Positions 25,301 through 34,595 of a DNA stretch of 64,000 bases are shown here, in pieces. This DNA is from Flammeovirgaceae bacterium (GTDB lineage: Bacteria > Bacteroidota > Bacteroidia > Cytophagales > Cyclobacteriaceae): contig CP054185.1 in assembly GCA_015180985.1 (NCBI GenBank), forward strand, positions 2,789,225 through 2,853,224. Direction: 5' to 3'. The notes under the pieces are model-generated. The model had not been told where the DNA came from, searched no databases, and saw only the letters and a list, made by a program, of their open reading frames with translations. A program made the translations under genes and the position numbers. Position 1 is the stretch's first letter. Each line of letters opens with the position of its first letter.

Positions 25301-25534
25301 ATGTTAAAAAAAATTCTCATCCTCCCCATCCGCTTTTACCAGCTCAGCATTTCTCCCCTGTTGGGTGCGCATTGCCGGCATACACCTACCTGTTCGCAAT
25401 ACACCATCGAAGCCATACAGGAATGGGGCGCTTTAAAAGGTATTTGGCTGGGCATGAAGCGTATAGCACGATGCCACCCGTGGGGAACAAGTGGGTATGA
25501 TCCGGTGCCAAAGAAAAAACACATCGCTGATTAA
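25301..25534 (+). CDS. yidD: Membrane protein insertion efficiency factor YidD
   Basis: A 77-residue protein with an N-terminal amphipathic or membrane-associated helix ([21 protein letters not shown]) and the family core [20 protein letters not shown], followed by [19 protein letters not shown]. The three conserved cysteines and the CHPWG motif are present. YidD assists YidC-dependent insertion of inner-membrane proteins. The gene is usually near rpmH-rnpA-yidC in other phyla but is often separate in Bacteroidota, as here behind cysS. Confidence 0.95.
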   Translation: MLKKILILPIRFYQLSISPLLGAHCRHTPTCSQYTIEAIQEWGALKGIWLGMKRIARCHPWGTSGYDPVPKKKHIAD

Positions 25535-25582
25535 ACCTTTTCGGGTGAGTTCAATCAAAGACAGCGTTAAAACACAACTACA

Positions 25583-25843
25583 ATGAAAGCCAGGATTTTA
25601 ATCAGCCTTTTTGCACTATTTCTAATCACTGCCAACACTGCTATGGCTCAGTCTGACCAAAACATACGCCAGAAGAATTTGCAAAAGCGTGAAAACGTAA
25701 ACCAAAATCGCCAGGAACGTATTGAGAAGCGCAACCCCAATGGTTACGGACGTGTTGACAACCGCGTTGAAAGGCGGGGCGACCGGATTGACCGCAAACA
25801 AAAACGAACCGACAGGCGCGTGAAACGCAAAAAGGGAGAATAG
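25583..25843 (+). CDS. Small secreted Arg/Asn-rich basic protein
   Basis: An 86-residue protein with a clear signal peptide (ILISLFALFLITANTAMAQ). The mature part of about 64 residues is extremely charged, with repeated R/N/D words: NIRQKNLQKRENVNQNRQER, RVDNRVERRGDRIDRKQKRT, and a basic tail RRVKRKKGE. It is probably disordered or a long single helix. No family function is known to me; similar small exported proteins are frequent in Cytophagales and may bind nucleic acid, envelope polymers or metal. Confidence 0.7.
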   Translation: MKARILISLFALFLITANTAMAQSDQNIRQKNLQKRENVNQNRQERIEKRNPNGYGRVDNRVERRGDRIDRKQKRTDRRVKRKKGE

Positions 25844-25956
25844 AAGACTCCAGCAAATAGTACTTAGCCTTATTCCATATTTGAATTCGGCTGATTTCAG
25901 TTAGGAAAAAAGCGTTACAGAAAGTATCTTAGCTGTAACCAAACTGAAATCAGAAC

Positions 25957-26481
25957 ATGAAGTACTTACTATCACTTATTGTCATTTTTTTTACCGTTGA
26001 AAATGTATTGGGTCAACGATGTGAAAAGAGGGTAGATGCCTTTACCAACGAGTCAGTTTCTACTTTTGAATGGCGGCCCCGTGGAATGCGCACAATCTTT
26101 TTTGAATCCAGAAACAAAGTAAACATAATGGAATTCAGAACGTCCGAACTTATTGCCGTTGAATACACCGTACCAAAAGGATCGGAGGTTCTGCTCAAAT
26201 TAGAAAACGGAGAGGTTATAGAACTGAAGACAATAAACGATAGCAAATCTACAGTTGCCAGCATGACCATGTCTGAATCCGATAATCTTGTTTATTCAAC
26301 CTATTTTCTGAAAATGGAAGTTACACCGGAACACCTGCAAAAAATGGCGGCTTATAAAGTAACCGACCTCCGGTATCCGGATCTGCACGGTGGTTCCAGG
26401 AGCCTTAGCGATAAAGAACTAAGGAATAAATGGCAGCGATTGATTATGGATGGATCAAAATGTATGTTGGGCCTTAAATAG
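25957..26481 (+). CDS. Secreted protein of unknown function
   Basis: A 174-residue protein with a signal peptide (YLLSLIVIFFTVENVLGQ). After it the pattern RCEKRVDAFTNESVSTFEW and a run of beta strands (VEYTVPKGSEVLLKLENGEV) suggest a small periplasmic beta protein. No catalytic motif is visible. It stands alone with 113 nt of upstream sequence, in which TATCTTAG (25926-25933) is a one-mismatch -7 box. I do not recognise the family. Confidence 0.75.
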   Translation: MKYLLSLIVIFFTVENVLGQRCEKRVDAFTNESVSTFEWRPRGMRTIFFESRNKVNIMEFRTSELIAVEYTVPKGSEVLLKLENGEVIELKTINDSKSTVASMTMSESDNLVYSTYFLKMEVTPEHLQKMAAYKVTDLRYPDLHGGSRSLSDKELRNKWQRLIMDGSKCMLGLK

Positions 26482-26509
26482 GTAAGATACACCTGGGTGC
26501 CAACTGCAT

Positions 26510-27916
26510 TCAGTCCTTAAAGTAATACAGCTTTACTTCGGCTAACACCGGAGGTGATTTAGATTCGAGTATTCTCACCCTGATTTTAGATGTAGAAGTA
26601 TTATTCAATTGTAATATTCGTTTATAGCCGATTGTTGTGTGACGATCAATCTCTTCATAACGGCCATCTTTCAAAACATCAACGGCAAATTTCTTTACCC
26701 GTTGGCCAAACTCAATGCCTTCCTGAAGAATAATCCTGTTAAACATTACCGGCTCTTTAAACTCAAGTTCTATTTCAGATAAAACATCAACTGACGCCCA
26801 GTACGAACGGGCATTCTCATCAATTAAATTGCTCACCCTATAATTTCCGAGAGTAGTGGATGCACTCGTGTTGGCTTTTATTGCTAAATTTTCTTTAAAA
26901 GATTTATTGATCACCTCAGCCAATTCCATCAGCCGTACCGAGTCAGCATACGGAATCAACCCTCTCCTGTCCACCGGCACATTCAACAGTAAGCTAGCCC
27001 CCCGGCCAACCGAACCGTAGTAAATATCAACCAACTCCTCCAATGATTTCACTTTGCTGTCCGTATCCGGACTGTAAAACCAACCCGGGCGTATCGACAC
27101 ATCACATTCGGCAGGCACCCAATGCGTGCCATTTTCATGGCCTTCGGTTAGCTCATGATAATCCGGGTAACCGGGATAGACTTTTTCAACATTCAGCGTG
27201 TTCCAGTTGGTGATCCCTGCAAAACCCTTTTCATTGCCAACCCACCGGCAGCCCGGACCTGCATCACTGAAAATGATAGCATTCGGTTGATGTTTATACA
27301 CTGTACCATTAAATAATGGCCAGTCATATTCCTGCTTTTTACCATTTGGCCCTTCCCCGTTTGCACCATCAAACCATTGTTCAAAAACCTCACCATAATT
27401 GGTAAGCACTTCTCCTAACATATTCACAAAAACCTGGTTGTATTCAGGCGTTCCGTAAGCCGGATGATTGCGGTCCCACGGAGAAAGATAAACCCCAAAC
27501 TTCAATCCATACTCCCGGCAGGCATCCGAAAGCTCGCGCAACACATCGCCTTCTCCGTTTTTCCATAAACTTTCGCGAACGGTATGCGTGCTGAATTTAC
27601 TCGGCCACAAACAAAATCCATCGTGGTGCTTGGCTGTAATAATAATTCCTTTCATTCCGGCCAGTTTTGCAGTTGCTGCCCACTGCCTGCAATCCAGTTG
27701 GGTAGGATTAAAAACTTTCGGATCCTCATGGCCATGCCCCCATTCAACATTGGTAAAAGTGTTCGGCCCGAAATGAATAAACATGTAATACTCAAGTTCG
27801 TGCCAGTTTAACTGGCTTACAGAAGGCACAGCTCCAAACGGTTTTAGTTGAGGTGGTGAGCAACCGGCCATGAGTAATAAAGTGGCAATGAAGAAACGTC
27901 TCATAAAACAGTCCAT
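26510..27916 (-). CDS. Alpha-L-fucosidase lipoprotein (GH29)
   Basis: A 468-residue GH29 glycosidase that would remove alpha-linked fucose (or a related sugar) from glycans. The start includes a lipoprotein signal with LLLMAGC (Cys19); ATG at 27904 is an alternative start. The TIM barrel shows WHELEYYMFIHFGPNTFTN, IIITAKHHDGFCLWPSKFS, KFGVYLSPWDRNHPAYG and the nucleophile in FEQWFDGANGEG (Asp183). A C-terminal beta-sandwich with discoidin-like character covers about residues 345-468. The variant with YFSDAGPGCRWVGNEKG is common in Bacteroidota. It is divergent from the GMC operon, with 66 nt between, and may serve the same glycan pathway. Confidence 0.92.
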   Translation of the reverse strand: MDCFMRRFFIATLLLMAGCSPPQLKPFGAVPSVSQLNWHELEYYMFIHFGPNTFTNVEWGHGHEDPKVFNPTQLDCRQWAATAKLAGMKGIIITAKHHDGFCLWPSKFSTHTVRESLWKNGEGDVLRELSDACREYGLKFGVYLSPWDRNHPAYGTPEYNQVFVNMLGEVLTNYGEVFEQWFDGANGEGPNGKKQEYDWPLFNGTVYKHQPNAIIFSDAGPGCRWVGNEKGFAGITNWNTLNVEKVYPGYPDYHELTEGHENGTHWVPAECDVSIRPGWFYSPDTDSKVKSLEELVDIYYGSVGRGASLLLNVPVDRRGLIPYADSVRLMELAEVINKSFKENLAIKANTSASTTLGNYRVSNLIDENARSYWASVDVLSEIELEFKEPVMFNRIILQEGIEFGQRVKKFAVDVLKDGRYEEIDRHTTIGYKRILQLNNTSTSKIRVRILESKSPPVLAEVKLYYFKD

Positions 27917-27982
27917 CAGGCAAAAAGCGGTTTTTAAACTTAAAAGAAAATTTTACATTTAGCGAACTCATAAAATCTTCTC

Positions 27983-29722
27983 ATGCCTTTTCAGATTAAA
28001 GAGAACAGTACCGTGTACGATGTCTGCATTGTCGGGTCTGGTGCCGGAGGCGGCATGGCCGCCTATGTGCTTACACAAGCCGGTTTAAAAGTTTGTGTAC
28101 TGGAAGCCGGGCCCTGGTACGATCCTGCAAAAAATGTAACCCAATTAAAATGGCCCTGGGAATCGCTGCGCAGAGGTGCCGGTACCACCTTCCGGCCGTT
28201 TGGTGATTTCGATGCTGCCTACGGTGGCTGGGAAATGGAAGGTGAGCCGTACACGCGGGTGCCTGGAACACAATTCGACTGGTTTCGTTCACGCATGCTG
28301 GGCGGAAGAACCAACCACTGGGGAAGAATTTCACTTCGGTTTGGCCCGAAAGATTTCAAAGGAAAAAGTCATGATGGGCTGGGTGAAGACTGGCCAATCG
28401 GTTATGAAGATGTTGCCCCGTATTATGATAAGGTAGATGAACTTATTGGAGTATTCGGAAGCAAAGAAGGAATCCCTAACGAGCCCGATGGAAAATTTCT
28501 TCCTCCACCAAAGCCCAGGCTGCATGAACTCATTATAAAAGAGGGCGCAAAAAAGCAGAACATTCCGGTTATTCCCTCACGCCTATCGATTCTCACCAAA
28601 AAAATTAATGACGACCGTGGCGCATGCTTTTATTGTGCACAATGCAACAGAGGTTGCACTGTATATGGTGATTTTTCATCCTCATCCTGCCTCATTAAAC
28701 CGGCTGCAAAAACCAATAACCTGGATGTGATCGTTAATGCCATGGTGCGCGAAGTACTAACCGATGAAAACGGAAAAGCCACTGGCGTTTCATACGTAGC
28801 AAAAGATGATTTGCAGGAATACCAGGTAAAAGCAAAAGTTGTGGTGTTGGCCGCCAGCGCATGCGAGTCGGCCCGGTTGCTGCTGAATTCAAAATCAAAA
28901 GCACATCCTAGCGGCCTGGCAAACTCCAGCAATGTGGTTGGAAAATATTTGCATGACTCAACCGGTGCAGCTATTGGCGGTGTGCTGCCGCAACTATTTG
29001 GCCGCAAACGATACAACGAAGACGGTGTGGGCGGCATGCACGTCTACACACCTTGGTGGTTAGACAATAAGAAACTGGATTTTCCAAGAGGATACCACAT
29101 TGAATACTGGGGCGGCATGGGCATGCCCGGTTACGGATTCGGTTTTGGTATTCAGGGATTGAACGGTCGCTTTCCCGATAGAAACGGAAACCAGAAAACA
29201 GGTGGTGGTTATGGTACATCTTTGAAAGATGACTACCGCTATTACTGGGGCGCATCGGTAGGTATGGCCGGCCGGGGTGAAGCAATCGCCCTGGAAAGTA
29301 ACTATTGCGAAATTGACCCGAATGGTGTAGTCGATAAATACGGTATTCCTGTTTTACGCTTCCATTATAAATGGAGTGACCACGAAATAAAACAGGCCAA
29401 ACACATGCAGGAAACCTTTCAGGAACTGATGCACAACATGGGCGCAGTGATTACCTGGGGAGTTGCCGGCCCTGAAACAAATTACGGACTGGAAACACCC
29501 GGAAGAATCATTCACGAAGTGGGAACAACACGCATGGGGAATGATCCAAAACGTTCGGTGGTCAATAAATTTAACCAGGCCCACGATTGTAAAAATCTTT
29601 TTGTTGTAGATGGCGGGCCGTTTGTTTCACAGGCTGATAAAAATCCAACATGGACCATACTCGCATTATCCTGGAGAGCATCTGATTATATTATTGAGCA
29701 GTTTAAACAACAGAACATATGA
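27983..29722 (+). CDS. GMC-family dehydrogenase, large subunit with Cys cluster
   Basis: A 579-residue FAD-dependent sugar or alcohol dehydrogenase of the glucose-methanol-choline family. The ADP-binding fold [19 protein letters not shown] is at the N-terminus, [19 protein letters not shown] follows, and the C-terminal [10 protein letters not shown] and [11 protein letters not shown]...[10 protein letters not shown] segment carries the active-site His/Asn region. A cysteine cluster [13 protein letters not shown] (about residues 213-226) fits the 3Fe-4S site seen in FAD glucose and glucoside-3-dehydrogenases. It has no signal peptide of its own; the overlapping small-subunit gene supplies a Tat-like one. 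The exact sugar substrate is unknown. Confidence 0.9.
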   Translation: MPFQIKENSTVYDVCIVGSGAGGGMAAYVLTQAGLKVCVLEAGPWYDPAKNVTQLKWPWESLRRGAGTTFRPFGDFDAAYGGWEMEGEPYTRVPGTQFDWFRSRMLGGRTNHWGRISLRFGPKDFKGKSHDGLGEDWPIGYEDVAPYYDKVDELIGVFGSKEGIPNEPDGKFLPPPKPRLHELIIKEGAKKQNIPVIPSRLSILTKKINDDRGACFYCAQCNRGCTVYGDFSSSSCLIKPAAKTNNLDVIVNAMVREVLTDENGKATGVSYVAKDDLQEYQVKAKVVVLAASACESARLLLNSKSKAHPSGLANSSNVVGKYLHDSTGAAIGGVLPQLFGRKRYNEDGVGGMHVYTPWWLDNKKLDFPRGYHIEYWGGMGMPGYGFGFGIQGLNGRFPDRNGNQKTGGGYGTSLKDDYRYYWGASVGMAGRGEAIALESNYCEIDPNGVVDKYGIPVLRFHYKWSDHEIKQAKHMQETFQELMHNMGAVITWGVAGPETNYGLETPGRIIHEVGTTRMGNDPKRSVVNKFNQAHDCKNLFVVDGGPFVSQADKNPTWTILALSWRASDYIIEQFKQQNI

Positions 29723-30375
29723 AGAGAAGAGAGTCTCTCAAAGCAATAGCCTTAACGGCCATATCATCCGGTGTGCTGCTGCAGTCGTGCGACACTGATA
29801 AAAAAGAAACAGCATCAATTCCGGTAAAAACATCCGGAATTGACAGGCATCCCTTTGAACAGGTGCGCGATGAAAAACTGTTAGCTGACAAATTCTTTGA
29901 TGACCATGAAATGAATACAATCAAAGTATTAATCGATATCATCATACCAAAAGATGAAACCAGTGGCAGCGCTACCGATGCAGGCGTTCACGATTTCATT
30001 GAATTTATTGTAAAGGATATGCCGCGCCATCAGCTGCCGCTTCGCGGTGGACTTAAGTGGCTTGATGTTCAGTGTTTAAAGCGATTCAACAAAAACTTTA
30101 TTGAGTGCTCACCGCAGAATCAATTGGGTATTATTGATGACATTGCCTACCCATCAACCGCTAAACCCGAAATGAAACAAGGAGTAACTTTTTTCAACTT
30201 GCTACGCGATTTAACCGCTACCGGGTTTTTTACCAGCGAAATCGGATTGAAAGATTTGGGGTATGCCGGCAACCGGCCCAATCAATGGGATGGCGTACCA
30301 CAGGAGGTACTCGATCAGTACGGACTTAACTATTCGGATCGCGAACTTACCGAAAGTGTAAAATTTAACTCATAA
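29719..30375 (+). CDS. Gluconate 2-dehydrogenase subunit 3-like small subunit
   Basis: A 218-residue partner for the GMC dehydrogenase, overlapping it by 4 nt. The N-terminus [23 protein letters not shown] combines a twin-arginine motif with a lipobox Cys24, so it can carry the cofactor-loaded large subunit across the membrane ('hitch-hiker' export, as known for FAD glucose dehydrogenases) and anchor the pair. The domain core shows MNTIKVLIDIIIPKDETSGS, AGVHDFIEFIVKD and FFNLLRDLTATGFFTSEIG (LxxxTxxGFF), typical of the family. A cytochrome subunit is not present in the window. Confidence 0.9.
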   Translation: MKRRESLKAIALTAISSGVLLQSCDTDKKETASIPVKTSGIDRHPFEQVRDEKLLADKFFDDHEMNTIKVLIDIIIPKDETSGSATDAGVHDFIEFIVKDMPRHQLPLRGGLKWLDVQCLKRFNKNFIECSPQNQLGIIDDIAYPSTAKPEMKQGVTFFNLLRDLTATGFFTSEIGLKDLGYAGNRPNQWDGVPQEVLDQYGLNYSDRELTESVKFNS

Positions 30376-30380
30376 GATTT

Positions 30381-31787
30381 ATGGTATCACGCAGAAAGTT
30401 TATTCAACAGGCGGGAGCAGCAGCAGCTTTTACTATAGTTCCTCGTTTTGTACTGGGTGGTAATGGTTTTATTCCGCCAAGCGATACACTCTATTTAGCC
30501 GGAATCGGTGTGGGCGGCAAGGGTACTTCCGACCTGACGGAATGTGCTAAAAGCCCGAACGTAAAAGTGGTCTTTCTCTGCGATGTGGACGACCGCCAGG
30601 CGGTGAAATCAAAGGATAATTTTCCGCAAGCGAAGTATTATAAGGACTTCCGTGTTATGCTCGATAAAGAGGAAAAAGGCATTGATGCAGTTACCATCTC
30701 TACACCCGACCATACCCATGCCGTTGCAGCCCTTAATGCCATGCAACGCGGTAAACACGTGTACGTTCAAAAACCACTCACGTGGAGTATACACGAAGCA
30801 CGAACACTGGCCGAGGCAGCAGGAAAATACAAAGTAGTCACTCAAATGGGTAACCAGGGCGGCTCAGGAGAAGGCGTTCGTAAAGGAAAAGAAATTTACC
30901 AGGCTGGTTTGATTGGTGATGTTACCCGCGTTTACGCCTGGACGAACCGGCCTGTTTGGCCACAGGGAATTCCCACCCCATCAGGTAATCACCAAATACC
31001 TGCCGAACTGGATTGGGATCTGTGGCTCGGCCCGGCTGATGCGATTGACTATAACCCCGCTTATCATCCGTTTAACTGGCGCGGCTGGTGGAATTTTGGA
31101 ACGGGCGCATTGGGCGATATGGCCTGCCATATTCTGGATCCTGCCTTCAGAATTTTACCGATTGATTATCCTTCAGAAGTTGAGTGCAGCACCGGAACGG
31201 TATGGACCGGATTTTTCCAGGAGGGTTATTTCCCCGACAGTTGTCCGCCCTCTTCTATCGTTCACCTGAAATTTCCCGGAAAAAATGGCAAGCCGGATAT
31301 TAAAGTAACCTGGATGGATGGCGGTGTATTGCCCGAACGACCCGAAGAACTCTTACCCGATGAGCCGATGGGCAACTGGGATGGCGGACTGATAATGGTG
31401 GGCACCAAAGGCAAACTTATGTTCGACTGCTATGGAGCAAATCCCCGGCTTTTGCCAACAACAAAAATGAAAGACCTCAACATTAAAGAATCCATTCCGC
31501 GCGTTAAAGAAGGTCACTATGTACAATGGGTTAATGCCTGCATGAAGGGCTATGGAAAAACTGAACTCAGCTCACCTTTCGATTTTGCCGGCCCGATGAC
31601 CGAAGCCATTCTGATGGGTAATCTGGCTATCCGCAGTTATGGTTTGCGGGTTAAAAATGATAAGGGACAGAATACTTACCCCGGACGGAAAAAACTTTTG
31701 TGGGACTGGAAGAGCATGAAGATTACAAACTTTGATGAAGCTAATAGTTTTGTTAAGAGAGTGTATCGCAACGGGTGGAGTTTGTAA
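30381..31787 (+). CDS. Secreted Gfo/Idh/MocA-family oxidoreductase
   Basis: A 468-residue NAD(P)-dependent sugar oxidoreductase-like protein. A Tat signal precedes it (SRRKFIQQAGAAAAFTIVP). The Rossmann core starts TLYLAGIGVGGKGTSDLT, VVFLCDVDDRQAV, and DAVTISTPDHTHAVAALNAM with YVQKPLTWSIHEARTLAEAA replacing the common EKP by QKP. The C-terminal alpha/beta domain contains NFGTGALGDMACHILDPAFR, a usual pattern of the exported subfamily. Five nucleotides separate it from the small-subunit gene, so all three likely act together; a 3-keto-glycoside route is a good hypothesis but is not proved by sequence. Confidence 0.9.
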   Translation: MVSRRKFIQQAGAAAAFTIVPRFVLGGNGFIPPSDTLYLAGIGVGGKGTSDLTECAKSPNVKVVFLCDVDDRQAVKSKDNFPQAKYYKDFRVMLDKEEKGIDAVTISTPDHTHAVAALNAMQRGKHVYVQKPLTWSIHEARTLAEAAGKYKVVTQMGNQGGSGEGVRKGKEIYQAGLIGDVTRVYAWTNRPVWPQGIPTPSGNHQIPAELDWDLWLGPADAIDYNPAYHPFNWRGWWNFGTGALGDMACHILDPAFRILPIDYPSEVECSTGTVWTGFFQEGYFPDSCPPSSIVHLKFPGKNGKPDIKVTWMDGGVLPERPEELLPDEPMGNWDGGLIMVGTKGKLMFDCYGANPRLLPTTKMKDLNIKESIPRVKEGHYVQWVNACMKGYGKTELSSPFDFAGPMTEAILMGNLAIRSYGLRVKNDKGQNTYPGRKKLLWDWKSMKITNFDEANSFVKRVYRNGWSL

Positions 31788-31850
31788 TCCTTTAGTCACC
31801 GCTGAATTATCTTCTAAATCTCCGATATTGCAGGATTGTTCGGTCAATCC

Positions 31851-32858
31851 ATGCTCAAAATCGATACCCATACGCACATCATCCCTAAAAAGCTGCCCAA
31901 CTGGGCTGAGAAATTCGGGTATGGCGATTTCATCTACTTACAGCATCATAAAAAAGGCTTTGCCAAAATGATGCGGGGCAACCAGTTCTTCCGCGAGATA
32001 AAAGAAAATGCCTGGAACCCGAAATTAAGAATTGATGAGTATGCCCAATTCAATACGCAGGTCCAGGTAGTGTGCACAATACCTGTTATGTTTTCGTACT
32101 GGGCCAAGCCGATGGATTGCCTGGACGTATCGAAGTTCTTAAATGACCAGATCGCTGACCTTACTGAAAAATATCCAAAGCATTATGTAGGCCTGGGTAC
32201 TATACCCATGCAAGACACCGAACTGGCTATTCAGGAACTTGAACGTTGTAAAAAAATCGGATTACTCGGAATTCAGATCGGCTCAAACATCAACGACCTG
32301 AACCTGAACGAGGATCGCTTCTTCCCTGTTTTCGAAGCATGCGAAAAACTAAGCATGGCCGTGCTGGTGCACCCCTGGAATATGATGGGCATGAAAAGTA
32401 TGCAACGCTATTGGCTGCCCTGGCTGGTGGGCATGCCGGCCGAAACTTCCCGGGCAATCTGTTCCATGATCTTCGGAGGAATCTTTGAAAGGTTACCAAA
32501 ACTCAGGGTAAACTTTGCACATGCAGGAGGATCTTTTTTGGGAACCATCGGACGGATTGAACACGGCTTTATCTGCCGCCCCGATCTGGTGGCTATTGAT
32601 AATCCGGTTAACCCGCGAAATTATTTAGGTAAATTCTGGGTTGATTGCATTACGCACGATGCCATGATGCTTGAATATGTATTAAAATTGCAAGGCTCAA
32701 AACACATTACATTGGGCTCGGATTACCCCTTCCCGCTTGGCGACCTGGAAATTGGCCGGTTTATTGAAGAAATGAACATCGATAAGTCGGTTAAGGAAGA
32801 TATTTTTTGCAATGCCCCGTTAAGCTGGTTAGGGATAACTAAAGACCGATTTACCTGA
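31851..32858 (+). CDS. ACMSD-like amidohydrolase/decarboxylase
   Basis: A 335-residue zinc enzyme of the amidohydrolase_2 group. MLKIDTHTHIIPKKLPNW supplies the HxH metal pair; AVLVHPWNMMGM the next His; LRVNFAHAGGSF another; and HITLGSDYPFPLGD the metal Asp. This set matches 2-amino-3-carboxymuconate-6-semialdehyde decarboxylase, and the length is right. ATG at 31851 is taken; a TTG at 31836 is unlikely. No other kynurenine-pathway gene is nearby, so the true substrate could be another gamma-resorcylate or uracil-type acid. Its stop shares one base with the next start (TGATG, 32856-32860). Confidence 0.88.
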   Translation: MLKIDTHTHIIPKKLPNWAEKFGYGDFIYLQHHKKGFAKMMRGNQFFREIKENAWNPKLRIDEYAQFNTQVQVVCTIPVMFSYWAKPMDCLDVSKFLNDQIADLTEKYPKHYVGLGTIPMQDTELAIQELERCKKIGLLGIQIGSNINDLNLNEDRFFPVFEACEKLSMAVLVHPWNMMGMKSMQRYWLPWLVGMPAETSRAICSMIFGGIFERLPKLRVNFAHAGGSFLGTIGRIEHGFICRPDLVAIDNPVNPRNYLGKFWVDCITHDAMMLEYVLKLQGSKHITLGSDYPFPLGDLEIGRFIEEMNIDKSVKEDIFCNAPLSWLGITKDRFT

Positions 32859-33481
32859 TGACTATGACTGTACGTTACACATTGGTTTTTATCGTTGCTT
32901 TATTATTTTCTGATGCACCGGCACAAGACCGTAGTGCAGCCGAAGAATACCGCATTCAACTGGAGCAACGCAAACGTGCCGATTTACTTCGGGTGATGGA
33001 TTCGGCTGTTGTGATGATGGAGGAAGGACGATACGAAGTTGCCGATCAAAAACTGATTTATGTGCTAAACAACATAAAAAGCATCCCCTCAGACCTGACC
33101 TTTTACTTTGGTAAAAATTCGTTCTACCTCAACAAGTTTAAACAAAGTATTGACTGGCTGAACAAGTACATTCAATTAAAAGGGGTAACCGGCCAATTTT
33201 ATACCGAGGCCGTGAATTTACTTAAGAAAGCTGAAACCGAAATTGTAAAAGAGCAAACCAGGAATACCGCTAAAGTAAAAGAAATTCTGTCATCTGAATA
33301 TGAAATTGACTGTGGCCCGGCAGGCAAAGTTACCTGTCCGGTTTGCAAAGGTACTACCGTACTTATTCGCAAGGGCGCTTTCGAAAATCAATACAAAACG
33401 TGCCCGTATTGCGACAAGCATGGATTTCTGACTTGCGCAGAGTATAACTTGCTCATTAAAGGACAACTGGAGCCACGCTAA
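32858..33481 (+). CDS. Secreted helical-repeat protein with paired zinc-type Cys motifs
   Basis: A 207-residue protein, one base overlapping the upstream gene. It has a signal peptide (MTVRYTLVFIVALLFSDAPAQ). Residues 25-140 are helical with a TPR-like pattern (VVMMEEGRYEVADQKLIYVL, KFKQSIDWLNKYIQLKG). The C-terminus has two CxxC pairs: TCPVCKGTTVL and YKTCPYCDKHGF, with a last Cys (LTCAEYN), similar to one DnaJ-type zinc ribbon. In an exported protein this zinc or disulfide knuckle is unusual. I do not recognise the family. Confidence 0.75.
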   Translation: MTMTVRYTLVFIVALLFSDAPAQDRSAAEEYRIQLEQRKRADLLRVMDSAVVMMEEGRYEVADQKLIYVLNNIKSIPSDLTFYFGKNSFYLNKFKQSIDWLNKYIQLKGVTGQFYTEAVNLLKKAETEIVKEQTRNTAKVKEILSSEYEIDCGPAGKVTCPVCKGTTVLIRKGAFENQYKTCPYCDKHGFLTCAEYNLLIKGQLEPR

Positions 33482-33512
33482 TCTTTCGTTTCATCACTCA
33501 GTCAAGAAATCG

Positions 33513-33520
33513 TATCTTTG
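33513..33520 (+). promoter_or_regulatory. Candidate promoter of trhO
   Basis: TATCTTTG at 33513-33520 fits TAnnTTTG exactly, with TTTC (33490-33493) 19 nt upstream as a near -33 box. The ATG of trhO is at 33552. Confidence 0.5.
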
Positions 33521-33551
33521 TGCCCGTTAGGTTTTCCTGCAAAAAACACTA

Positions 33552-34595
33552 ATGACTTTGTATAACCGAATTGAGGGAAGGTTGCTCAAGGAGCAGCTTC
33601 ACTCAGCACCCCGAATTGACCGCACTACGCTGTCGTTTTACAAGTATCATCACCTGGCCGATCCCAAAGTTTTTCGCGATGACCTGTATAAAATGTTTAG
33701 CAACATGGGTGTACTGGGTCGCATTTATGTGGCACCCGAAGGAATTAACGCCCAAATCAGTGTACCTGCCAACAACCTAAACACCTTCCGCGAAGCCCTC
33801 TACTCCATTTCATTTTTGAATGGGACACGATTAAATATTGCTGTGGATGACAACGGAAAATCATTTTTTAAACTGAAAATTTTAGTCAGAAAAAAAATTG
33901 TTGCCGATGGACTGGACGACTCCTCCTTTGATGTAACCAACTGTGGTAAACATGTTTCTGCGGCTGAGTTTAATAAATTGGCTGATGATCCGAACACGAT
34001 TATCATCGACATGCGCAACCATTACGAAAGTGAGGTAGGTCATTTTAAAAACGCCATCTGCCCCGATGTCGATACCTTTCGGGAAGAATTGCAGGTAGCC
34101 GAAGATTTGATGGCACAGCATAAGGATAAAAATCTGCTGATGTACTGCACAGGCGGTATCCGCTGCGAAAAGGCCAGCGCCTGGATGAAGCACAAAGGAT
34201 TCAAAAACGTTTTCCAACTGGATGGCGGCATCATTGAATATGCGCGTCAGGTAAAGGCGCACGGACTTGAAAACAAATTCATAGGGAAAAACTTTGTGTT
34301 TGATGAGCGCCTAGGCGAAAGAATAACTGATGACATAATCAGTTCATGCCACCAGTGCGGTACCCCATGCGATGACCACACCAACTGCAAAAACGATGGC
34401 TGTCATTTGCTGTTCATCCAATGTAAAACTTGCGCTGAGAAGTTTGATGGATGCTGCTCCGAAGAATGCAAATCCATCATCAGGTTGCCCAATGAAAAGC
34501 AAAAAGAAATACGAAGAGGCATCAATAAAGGACGCCAGGTATTTAAGAAAGGCCGGCCGCAACACCTCCTTAAAAAATCAGATTCGGTTTTATGA
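33552..34595 (+). CDS. trhO: tRNA uridine-5-hydroxylase (rhodanese-like)
   Basis: A 347-residue YceA-type protein that hydroxylates wobble uridine 34 of tRNA, the first step toward 5-carboxymethoxyuridine-type bases. The N-terminal acylphosphatase-like domain shows [18 protein letters not shown] and [15 protein letters not shown]; the rhodanese domain shows [19 protein letters not shown] and the active-site loop [17 protein letters not shown] with the catalytic Cys. The C-terminus is cysteine-rich ([34 protein letters not shown]), as usual in this family and probably zinc-binding. It overlaps mogA-like gene by 4 nt. Confidence 0.94.
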   Translation: MTLYNRIEGRLLKEQLHSAPRIDRTTLSFYKYHHLADPKVFRDDLYKMFSNMGVLGRIYVAPEGINAQISVPANNLNTFREALYSISFLNGTRLNIAVDDNGKSFFKLKILVRKKIVADGLDDSSFDVTNCGKHVSAAEFNKLADDPNTIIIDMRNHYESEVGHFKNAICPDVDTFREELQVAEDLMAQHKDKNLLMYCTGGIRCEKASAWMKHKGFKNVFQLDGGIIEYARQVKAHGLENKFIGKNFVFDERLGERITDDIISSCHQCGTPCDDHTNCKNDGCHLLFIQCKTCAEKFDGCCSEECKSIIRLPNEKQKEIRRGINKGRQVFKKGRPQHLLKKSDSVL

